DNA of 30,226 nt from a virus: the IMG/VR virus record IMGVR_UViG_3300008262_000219, positions 1 to 30,226 of that record, one strand, 5' to 3'. Made by a program: the position numbers and the translations under genes. Under the pieces are notes generated by a model. It worked only from the letters and a program-made list of their open reading frames with translations. It ran no database searches and was not told the DNA's origin. Of the stretch, positions 15,986 to 22,521 are shown piece by piece; position 1 is the first letter of the stretch; the number at the start of each line of letters is the position of its first letter.

Positions 15986-16780
15986 ATGGATGATTTAAAT
16001 CCAAATTTAAATGGCACACAACAAAGTGGTGAGTTAGAAACCATGTCAGAATTGCCAACTGAAGAAATGTCTAACATAGGTTCAGAGGAGGACTTTTCAC
16101 TGCCAGAAAACTCTAACGATAGAACCAAGGAACAATTTTCTAAATTGCTTCAAAGCAATAAAGAGTTGAACCAAAGTAATAAAGAGCTGATGGATAAACT
16201 TCAGCAATTAGAAAGTCTTAAGCAAACTGAAAAGAACGCTTACTCTTCAGTTTATGAAACTTTCAAGAGCGACCCTTTCTCAGCGGTCACAACTCAAGAC
16301 TATGAGTATGTGGACGAAAACGGAGAGGTTGATATCGAGAGGTTAAATAAAGACCTCAAAGAATTAAAGATGTCGACTCTTGAGGCAAAGCGCCTTGCAG
16401 AACAAGCAAGAGAGGAAGTTGAAATCAGGGAGGCACATATGAAGCACCCTTATCTAGACCCTCAAAACCCGAACTTTGACTCCCAGTTCTTTGAACTGGT
16501 TAAAGACAGAGTTCTAAGGCAAAAGTTTTATGAGAAGAAGAATATTCCTCTCGTAGCAGTTGCTGACCAAGTATTTAATTTCTATAAACCGAACGCTAAA
16601 CCAGTCGGTAAAACTGTAGAGGAACAAAAGAAAGTTCAACAACAGGTCACTCAAAATGCTCCTATTTCTTCGAGTACTGGTCGAAGACAAGACGGACCAA
16701 ATATTGAAGATCTAAAAACTCGAACTCTCAAAGGCGACTCTAGAGCAATACAAGAAAGACTGAAAGCACTCGGTATATAG
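15986..16780 (+). CDS. capsid scaffolding protein
   Basis: A 264-residue, acidic and highly charged protein immediately before the major capsid gene. The N-terminal 45 residues are disordered and acidic, a coiled coil with SNKEL repeats spans about 50-90, a second helical stretch about 115-155, and the C-terminus is Gln-rich and ends in a basic helical segment (SRAIQERLKALGI), where scaffold proteins usually bind capsid protein. There is no protease motif. Length, composition and position all match podovirus scaffolds, which fill the prohead and leave before DNA enters. The AAGG site is 11 nt before the ATG, a slightly long distance. Confidence 0.85.
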   Translation: MDDLNPNLNGTQQSGELETMSELPTEEMSNIGSEEDFSLPENSNDRTKEQFSKLLQSNKELNQSNKELMDKLQQLESLKQTEKNAYSSVYETFKSDPFSAVTTQDYEYVDENGEVDIERLNKDLKELKMSTLEAKRLAEQAREEVEIREAHMKHPYLDPQNPNFDSQFFELVKDRVLRQKFYEKKNIPLVAVADQVFNFYKPNAKPVGKTVEEQKKVQQQVTQNAPISSSTGRRQDGPNIEDLKTRTLKGDSRAIQERLKALGI

Positions 16781-16806
16781 TGCCAAAAGAAAAGAGGTGA
16801 ATTAAC

Positions 16807-17697
16807 ATGGCAATTGGATTAGGAACATACCAAGACGCATCAAGAAGAGAAGACTTATTGTCTATCTTAAGAGATGTATCTCCATTAGGAGGAAACTACC
16901 TTATGGGAAACCTTGGAACTTCCGTAGCAAGAAACACACTACACGAGTGGGTAACTTACTACCAATCAAGACCTACTTCAGTAACATTTACACCAGAAGG
17001 TGCTGATGCAACTGTAGTAGACTTGACAGCTCCTGTTAGAAGTAACAACTTCACATCTATTATTAGAGAAGTTGTACAAGTAACTGGATCTGAAAGAGCA
17101 GTCACCGTAGCAACCAATCAAGATCCTCTAGCGTTCCAAAAGGAAAAAGCTTTGAAGAGAATGAATGCAACTATGGAGTATGCACTTATTAACGGTACTA
17201 AAGCATCTGGTAACTCAGGTGTAGCAAGAGGAATGTTAGGAATGTTAGGTTGTATTACAACTAACGTTTCTTCTATCTCTGGTGTTTCTTTAAGCATGTC
17301 TATCGTAGAGGATGTAATCAACACTTCATGGGACAAAGTTGGTGCTGAATATGTAGCAGATACAATCATCACAACAATGTACTTAAAGAGAAGATTTACA
17401 ACTTTCGGTACTTACGTAACTAACTATGCTTTGAATACAAATACATTCTTTAATAATGTATCAACATTCGAGTCATCAGCTGGTACTGTAAACATCGTTC
17501 CTCACAAGGACATTCCTACAGGAACATTACTAGGTGTAAGAATGGACACATTCAAGATCGCTTTCTTAGAAGGTAGAGAACCTCAATGGGTTGAACTAGC
17601 AAAAACTGGTGACGCCGATAAGGGAATGTACATCACTGAGATGACACTTGAGTCCTTAGCACAACCTGCTTCTGTTAAAGTTACTGACTTATTCTAA
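16807..17697 (+). CDS. major capsid protein, SU10/DUF5309-like
   Basis: A 296-residue protein after the scaffold gene. The opening, GTYQDASRREDLLSILRDVSPLG, and the following NTLHEWVTYYQ resemble the SU10/DUF5309 family of HK97-fold major capsid proteins, where TY...REDL and a Trp-containing helix are typical. A late segment (VNIVPHKDIPTGTLLGV, EPQWVELAKTGD) matches the family's C-terminal A-domain layout. It builds the icosahedral shell. AGAGGTGA 7-14 nt before the ATG is a strong ribosome binding site. A strong terminator follows. No upstream promoter of its own is seen, so it depends on the scaffold promoter. Confidence 0.9.
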   Translation: MAIGLGTYQDASRREDLLSILRDVSPLGGNYLMGNLGTSVARNTLHEWVTYYQSRPTSVTFTPEGADATVVDLTAPVRSNNFTSIIREVVQVTGSERAVTVATNQDPLAFQKEKALKRMNATMEYALINGTKASGNSGVARGMLGMLGCITTNVSSISGVSLSMSIVEDVINTSWDKVGAEYVADTIITTMYLKRRFTTFGTYVTNYALNTNTFFNNVSTFESSAGTVNIVPHKDIPTGTLLGVRMDTFKIAFLEGREPQWVELAKTGDADKGMYITEMTLESLAQPASVKVTDLF

Positions 17698-17721
17698 TAA
17701 GGCTGTGATTTAACAAAGATT

Positions 17722-17748
17722 AAGGCAGGGGTCAAACCCTGCCTTTTT
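17722..17748 (+). terminator. intrinsic terminator after the capsid gene
   Basis: A 9-bp stem AAGGCAGGG (17722-17730) / CCCTGCCTT (17737-17745), six-base loop GTCAAA, and a T run (17744-17748). It is a textbook Rho-independent terminator 25 nt after the capsid stop codon, and the only convincing one in the window. It separates the capsid unit from the glycosyltransferase operon. Confidence 0.92.
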
Positions 17749-17790
17749 CTTTACCCTGCGGTCCTACCGCTCTGAGTGTTCCGTGGGGTG

Positions 17791-17803
17791 TATAATTAAA
17801 ATA
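17791..17803 (+). promoter_or_regulatory. TATAAT promoter of the glycosyltransferase operon, leaderless
   Basis: A perfect TATAAT (17791-17796) is followed by 6 nt and ATG 17803. The -35 position has no match to TTGACA. It lies 43 nt after the capsid terminator, so the operon must start its own transcription here. Confidence 0.68.
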
Positions 17804-18210
17804 TGGATACAAGAAGAGCAACCGAAGAAATTGACATTCGTTACGTAGAAGTTCCAAAATTAACATTAGACAAAGTAGACCGAATTGTTGAGCTGGCAAA
17901 AGACAGACCAACTTTTATTGATGGAGATAAAGACTGGGAGATTATCTGGGAGTTATTCACGCTTTGGTGTGATCAATACCCTGCTCACTACATGGAGTTT
18001 CAAAAGTCTATTAAGATGATTAGAGATACTTTAAAAGATGAAAACGGATTTATTAAAGAGGACGGTGGGTTAATTCAAAAGCAATTAGAAGTTCCAGAAA
18101 CCTTTTATACAATGATTAAAATATTTTACCCCGACCAGAAGTGGGATAGAAAGTTCGTTGCTGGTTTAGCAAAAAGAATTCCAATACTAAAGGTTGCTAA
18201 AAATATTTGA
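17803..18210 (+). CDS. hypothetical protein, 135 residues
   Basis: An acidic, Trp-rich protein of unknown family, first gene after the capsid terminator. A hydrophilic N-terminus is followed by a helical body (DWEIIWELFTLWCDQYPAHYMEF, FYTMIKIFYPDQKW) and a basic end. No motif, membrane segment or signal peptide is visible. Its position at the head of a glycosyltransferase operon may be incidental; it could equally be a virion component such as a head-completion protein. The start is fixed by TATAAT 6 nt upstream. Its stop codon TGA forms part of the next promoter. Confidence 0.7.
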   Translation: MDTRRATEEIDIRYVEVPKLTLDKVDRIVELAKDRPTFIDGDKDWEIIWELFTLWCDQYPAHYMEFQKSIKMIRDTLKDENGFIKEDGGLIQKQLEVPETFYTMIKIFYPDQKWDRKFVAGLAKRIPILKVAKNI

Positions 18211-18224
18211 TACAATACCAGTGA
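18208..18224 (+). promoter_or_regulatory. extended -10 promoter, TGATACAAT, before the glycosyltransferase gene
   Basis: TGATACAAT (18208-18216) has the TGn extension and a one-mismatch -10 box and is followed by 7 nt and ATG 18224. The TGA is also the stop codon of the preceding gene. It matches the extended -10 design of the boxes at 1614-1622, 1633-1641 and 15332-15340. Confidence 0.55.
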
Positions 18225-20047
18225 TGGTAAGGATCGCATTAACATACATTATTAACGATAACCGAGATTACCCCAAGTTTGAAAAATCACTTAAATCATT
18301 CACCCCTTATTTTGATGGACTTTTTGTCTTAATAAACGGTCTTTCAGGTGACCATGACAAGATAATTAAGTTAGTAAACAGGCATAAGGGTAAGATAAAA
18401 ATTATTAACGAGAAAACAAACCCTGAAGTGTATCATCAAAAACCTGATGGGTCTTGGAGATTTCAAAGATTTGATTTAGCAAGACAGATTATATTTGATG
18501 AAGTACCAAACAGTTATGACTATATATCCTGGGCGGACTATGATGACATGTTATTTGGCGGAAACGAGATAAGACCTATGCTTGAGAAAGCGTGGGCAAA
18601 CAAAGTTGACGTTATCTTCTGTGACTATTTATACAAAAACGTCTTTAATGAAAAAGGCGAGTATGTAGAAAACCTTATTCCACACATCAGAGAGAGATTT
18701 ATTAAACCAAATACTGCATTCTGGAAATCAGATTTACATGAGGTGATGCTTCCATTTAATACTGAAACTTGGAGAAGAGACACATACTTATACGACCCAA
18801 AGAAGGGTAGAAACTTAGCGTGGGTTCATCACGAGATAATAACTCACTCTGACGCAAAGATGCAAAGGAACAGAGAGATACTTGAGGTTCAAGCACAGAG
18901 AGAAAACGAGCAAGACCCAAGAACATTATTTTCATTAGCAAAAGTCTATGTTGAGATGTCTGAACCTGTACTTTGGAAGGAAGCATTAAGACTTATCAAC
19001 AAATATTTATCTTTGTCAGACTGGGCAGACGAAAGGGCGTATGCCTGCGAGTATGCCAGCAAAGTGTACTCTTTATTAGGTGAGCATGAAAACGCTGTCA
19101 CAGCGCTTCACATGGCGTTAAAAGAGGACATTACAATGCACACCTGTTACTTAAAACTAGCAGAGTTATATTTTCATAAAAACGACTTAGAAAAAGCAAA
19201 ACACTGTATTAAAACTTATGAGGGCATGCCCGAGATGAAGTCCGAGGGTACTGTGTCAAATATAGGTGAAGCAAAACTTTTATACTTTAACGCAAAAATG
19301 CATGAGGCATACAGGGAAGGAAAAATAGACGAAGCAGTTAAATGGGCGCAAGAAAGACATGACTTCTTTTTATTAACAGAACCAGGATGGAAAGACGACG
19401 GGGTGTTAAAAGAGATGAAAGACATACAGGCAAATGAGACGCTTGCTAAGGCATTCATAAACGTAGCGCAATCTCATATTACTGCTAAAAACTTTGATAA
19501 GTTAGAGTCGCTTGTTAGCGCATGCCCAAAGCATTTAGAAAAAGAAAAGTTTATGCTTGATATTACAAGGGCATTTCCATCAAGAACCTTTGGTCCTAAA
19601 ACTATTGTTTACCTAGCATCTTTATATCAACCGCATTTTGAAGAGTGGAACGGAGATAGCGTTAAAAAAGGAATTGGCGGATCTGAAACCGCAGTTATTA
19701 TGTTAGGTGAAGAGTGGGTCAAAAAAGGTTACGACGTGTGGGTGTTCTGTGATACACCAGAAGATACTGTAATCAACGGGGTTAAATATGTTAAGTATTG
19801 GAAATTTAACTTTTTAGATAATTTTGATATTTTAATATTTTGGAGAACACCTTTTTATTTACCAAAGAGACCAAATGCCAGAAAGATATTTGTCGACTTA
19901 CATGACGTTATATTTGAAGATATCTGGACTAAAGAGTTTATAAACCAAATAGATAAAGTTTTCTTTAAGAGTACAAGTCACAGGTCGCAGTTATCTAAAT
20001 TACCAGATGATAAAGCAGTAGTTATTTCAAACGGAATAGTTTTATGA
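18224..20047 (+). CDS. multidomain glycosyltransferase: GT2-like, TPR repeats, GT4 N-terminal half
   Basis: A 607-residue protein. Residues 1-200 form a GT2-like (GT-A) domain with IALTYIINDN at the start and a YISWADYDD acidic motif at about 100-108 for the metal-nucleotide. About 225-350 are tetratricopeptide-like helix pairs (SLAKVYVEMS, YLKLAELYFHKNDLEKAK). From about 450 the protein is the acceptor half of a GT4 (GT-B) enzyme with GIGGSETAV at about 482-490 and it stops at VVISNGIVL, the point where GT4 proteins cross to their donor-binding half. That half is the next gene. I prefer ATG 18224 to an upstream TTG (18194), because the protein begins properly there and TGATACAAT precedes it. 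It may glycosylate virion proteins or host surface sugars. Confidence 0.85.
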   Translation: MVRIALTYIINDNRDYPKFEKSLKSFTPYFDGLFVLINGLSGDHDKIIKLVNRHKGKIKIINEKTNPEVYHQKPDGSWRFQRFDLARQIIFDEVPNSYDYISWADYDDMLFGGNEIRPMLEKAWANKVDVIFCDYLYKNVFNEKGEYVENLIPHIRERFIKPNTAFWKSDLHEVMLPFNTETWRRDTYLYDPKKGRNLAWVHHEIITHSDAKMQRNREILEVQAQRENEQDPRTLFSLAKVYVEMSEPVLWKEALRLINKYLSLSDWADERAYACEYASKVYSLLGEHENAVTALHMALKEDITMHTCYLKLAELYFHKNDLEKAKHCIKTYEGMPEMKSEGTVSNIGEAKLLYFNAKMHEAYREGKIDEAVKWAQERHDFFLLTEPGWKDDGVLKEMKDIQANETLAKAFINVAQSHITAKNFDKLESLVSACPKHLEKEKFMLDITRAFPSRTFGPKTIVYLASLYQPHFEEWNGDSVKKGIGGSETAVIMLGEEWVKKGYDVWVFCDTPEDTVINGVKYVKYWKFNFLDNFDILIFWRTPFYLPKRPNARKIFVDLHDVIFEDIWTKEFINQIDKVFFKSTSHRSQLSKLPDDKAVVISNGIVL

Positions 20048-20598
20048 AATTAGGGTATTTTTCGTCATACGACCGAGGGTTATATTACCTTCTAAAACAT
20101 TGGAAACACTTACAAGAAAATATCCCGAACTTAACCTTAGAGGTGTGTTACGGGTGGAACTTATACGACGTGGGGCATGCTGGGGATGCTGAAAAGATGA
20201 AATGGAAAGAGATGATGGTTGAGATGTTAAAGCAACCAGGTATTACAGAGCACGGTAGAGTTTCAAAAGAAAGATTAGATGAGATATCAAAAGAATGTCA
20301 AATATGGGCATACCCTTGCGACTACCTTGAGACTAATTGTATAACCGCATTAAATAGTCAAAAGTTAGGTCTTGTACCTGTAGCAGTAGTATTTGGAGGG
20401 TTGCTTGAGACTGTTTACTCAGGAGTTAGAATTGAAGGCGAAATTAAAGACGAGGAAGTACAAAAGAGGTTCTGTGAAGAACTGATAGCACTTTCTAAAG
20501 ACCCTGTTAGACTAAAAGAAGAAAGCGAAAAAGCAAAAGCAGGGGCGCATAAATTCTCATGGGAAAACATAGCAACCGAGTGGGAAAAGCATTTTTAA
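20044..20598 (+). CDS. GT4 glycosyltransferase C-terminal (donor-binding) half as a separate gene
   Basis: A 184-residue protein beginning MKLGYFSSYDRGLYYLL, which corresponds to the first strand and the SSYDRGL motif that opens the second Rossmann domain of GT4 enzymes. Later parts fit too: VCYGWN, the GRVSKERLDEISKECQIWAYPC segment, and ETNCITALNSQKLGLVPV in place of the E-x7-E nucleotide-sugar site. It completes the domain at which the preceding protein stops. Start and stop overlap as ATGA, in the -1 frame, so the halves are either made separately and pair, or are a split of one former gene. The sequence across the junction has no classical slippery heptamer. Confidence 0.85.
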   Translation: MKLGYFSSYDRGLYYLLKHWKHLQENIPNLTLEVCYGWNLYDVGHAGDAEKMKWKEMMVEMLKQPGITEHGRVSKERLDEISKECQIWAYPCDYLETNCITALNSQKLGLVPVAVVFGGLLETVYSGVRIEGEIKDEEVQKRFCEELIALSKDPVRLKEESEKAKAGAHKFSWENIATEWEKHF

Positions 20599-21474
20599 AT
20601 GAGAGGAAAAAAACTAGCATTTATTTTTACAGAGGAAAAAGACTCTGATTTTATCATCAGATTGTATTCTGGACTCTTTGCCTCATTTAGATACCTAACT
20701 CACAACTTCCAAACTAAAGTTTTTACTAAATCAGATCAAATGAACGTTATACAGCGGGGGTTTTATGACATCTATTTAAGAGAGTCTTTAAAAACTCTAA
20801 ACTTTGCTGTTAATACATTCTTTGAACCGACCCATGTATTCTTCATAACTAAAAGCATGACTAACATTGAAGATTACAACTTACCTAAAACAGTTCCAAA
20901 GTTTGTTATCTATAAGGGAAAAGAACACTCTAAAGAGTACGGCAATAACTTCAAAAAAGTAATAGTTGAGTTACCCGAAGAAGTAAAGCATTACGAAAAC
21001 GCGGTGTACAAAAGCGTGGTAAACACAGACAGTTTTAACTCTTTCAATGCTGGTAAGTTTTACACAGTTTGTTTTCCTCAGGAACACTCCCCTGAAGATG
21101 ATGATATTTTTCCGCACGTAAACGTGTTTGGTAGTATATCCTGGAACTACCCTACTACAATAAATATGCCGATGTTTGACACCGATATACAAAACGTTAT
21201 TTTCAACCAGTCAAAGTGTGTTTTACTTTTAAACGACAATGACAGTGTGGAGTTTGCATTGTCAGCGCTTGCTTGTAACACACCAGTTGTAGCGGTGGAG
21301 GGGATAAAGGCATCTAAAATCCCTGGGGTCTTAATAGCAAAAAGAGATCCAGCAAACATTATAGATTTAGTAACAAAGGCGTGGAATGTAAAATATAATT
21401 TTAGAGATGCATTTATTACACCAAATTTTAACCCTAAAGGATACGCAGAAATGATTATGGAGGTAGTTCAGTGA
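20599..21474 (+). CDS. putative glycosyltransferase-like protein
   Basis: A 291-residue protein that starts right at the previous stop codon (TAAATG). The C-terminal 100 residues (FNQSKCVLLLNDNDSVEFALSALACNTPVVAVEG, followed by IPGVLIAKRDPANIIDLVTKAW) read like the donor-binding end of a GT-B glycosyltransferase, with the acidic Glu in SVEFALSALACNTPVV. The N-terminal part is diverged and I see no sure acceptor domain. It likely takes part in the same sugar pathway as the two genes before it. The TGA stop overlaps the GTG start of the next gene. Confidence 0.65.
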   Translation: MRGKKLAFIFTEEKDSDFIIRLYSGLFASFRYLTHNFQTKVFTKSDQMNVIQRGFYDIYLRESLKTLNFAVNTFFEPTHVFFITKSMTNIEDYNLPKTVPKFVIYKGKEHSKEYGNNFKKVIVELPEEVKHYENAVYKSVVNTDSFNSFNAGKFYTVCFPQEHSPEDDDIFPHVNVFGSISWNYPTTINMPMFDTDIQNVIFNQSKCVLLLNDNDSVEFALSALACNTPVVAVEGIKASKIPGVLIAKRDPANIIDLVTKAWNVKYNFRDAFITPNFNPKGYAEMIMEVVQ

Positions 21475-21800
21475 GCGGTGGTAAGACTAGCAGACGTAAA
21501 GGACATAACTTCGAGAGAGAAATTGTTAACGCTCTTAAAGATGTATTCCCAGACGCAAAGAGGAATCTTGAATATCAAGAAGGTCAGGGAGTTGACATTG
21601 CTAACACAGGGGAATTTTCAATCCAATGCAAGGTGGGTAAGAGCTTTAGAATTGAACCTGCTCTCCATGAAGCATACAAAAAAGACAAAATCGCACTTGC
21701 GATTACGAAAAAGGACAGGCAAGACATTATAGTTTCCATGTATTTTGAAGATTTCAAAAAACTTTTAATTGCTTATCTTAACAATCAAGTTGCTAAATAA
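21471..21800 (+). CDS. PDDEXK-type nuclease, Holliday-junction-resolvase-like
   Basis: A 109-residue basic protein with the core of a small PDDEXK nuclease: RRKGHNFEREIVNAL (acidic E15/E17 on the first helix), GQGVDI (D42) and FSIQCKVG (Q52, K54, in the place of the E-x-K pair). Gln in place of the second acidic residue is known in some members of this superfamily. Archaeal Hjc-like and phage resolvases have this size and order. It would resolve branched DNA before packaging. It starts at GTG 21471 with GGAGG 7 nt upstream and overlaps the preceding stop (GTGA). Its place in a sugar-modification operon is unusual. Confidence 0.72.
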   Translation: MSGGKTSRRKGHNFEREIVNALKDVFPDAKRNLEYQEGQGVDIANTGEFSIQCKVGKSFRIEPALHEAYKKDKIALAITKKDRQDIIVSMYFEDFKKLLIAYLNNQVAK

Positions 21801-21825
21801 CGCCCGATTTAGTATTTATAAATTA
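21790..21825 (+). promoter_or_regulatory. structural-class promoter, site 4 (fibre module)
   Basis: TTGCTA (21790-21795), 17 nt, TATTTA (21813-21818) within TTTAGTATTTATA (21808-21820), 6 nt, ATG 21825. The -35 box is inside the end of the nuclease gene. One base of the core differs from the majority (G for T at position 5). Confidence 0.74.
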
Positions 21826-22205
21826 TGTTAGGCGCAGAAGATGTTAAAAACATTCAAATAAATCAAGCACAACCTCAACCTCAGGAAATAAATACAGACA
21901 CAGAACCTAAGGTTAATTTAGTGTTACCAGATGAAATGAGCAAATACAAAATTGCTGAAATATTTGGATTAGATAAAATGAAAGATTTAGATACCCACTC
22001 TGTTGAGATAAACAGGATCATGGACTATTTAAAAGACGTTAACGCTCAAACTGTGGATGACATTGTTTTCTTTACCAGGTCTCTTGCCTCAAAATTAGGT
22101 AACGTGCCAGGGGAAAACAAAATTAAAACAGTCAGCAGATACCTTTTTCTTTCCAGGGAAAGAGATGAAATAAATAAAAGAATTGAAAGGTTAACCCAGG
22201 CATGA
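21825..22205 (+). CDS. hypothetical structural-module protein, 126 residues
   Basis: An acidic, Gln/Asn-rich N-terminus (residues 1-35) followed by a helical domain (EINRIMDYLKDVNAQTVDDIVFFTRSL, RYLFLSRERDEINKRIERL). I do not recognise a family. It is the first gene of the fibre module, driven by a structural-class promoter, and overlaps the next gene by ATGA, so it is probably a virion protein or a small chaperone for assembly. Confidence 0.7.
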   Translation: MLGAEDVKNIQINQAQPQPQEINTDTEPKVNLVLPDEMSKYKIAEIFGLDKMKDLDTHSVEINRIMDYLKDVNAQTVDDIVFFTRSLASKLGNVPGENKIKTVSRYLFLSRERDEINKRIERLTQA

Positions 22206-22519
22206 GCGGTGTAACAGAGTTAGGTAACGGAAGATTATCCCCCGAGGCAATAATGATGTATGAGATGTTTTCACGTGTTGGAAACAGTACAAGCGGTCAG
22301 GCATACATAAGAGTCGGAGGGGTAGACCAACAACAAATAGTCGAGCAAATTGGTAACTACTATTACGTGGGTTATGCGCAACCGACTGTTGGGGAAACAG
22401 AAGCGAAATGGAAAATTAAAAGAGTAGACGTCACAGGACCTATCTATACCAAATGGGCGGATGGTTCAACTTTATATAATAAACAGTGGAGTCAGAAGGG
22501 TACTTACACTTATCAATAA
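22202..22519 (+). CDS. hypothetical virion protein, 105 residues
   Basis: A 105-residue protein with a helical first third (LSPEAIMMYEMFSRVG) and a beta-rich, aromatic remainder (YIRVGGVDQQ, YYYVGYAQPTVGETEAKWKIKRVDV, KWADGSTLYNKQW). The second part resembles short beta-sandwich phage decoration or fibre-base proteins, but no family is certain. It starts on the preceding stop (ATGA) and ends two bases before the large fibre gene, which suggests that it helps attach or assemble that fibre. Confidence 0.7.
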   Translation: MSGVTELGNGRLSPEAIMMYEMFSRVGNSTSGQAYIRVGGVDQQQIVEQIGNYYYVGYAQPTVGETEAKWKIKRVDVTGPIYTKWADGSTLYNKQWSQKGTYTYQ

Positions 22520-22521
22520 CT

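Noticed and set aside
20030-20050. Classical -1 slippery heptamer at the glycosyltransferase junction
   Set aside because: The codons around the stop (GTT TTA TGA) do not form an X XXY YYZ site, so programmed frameshifting is not claimed, only left open.
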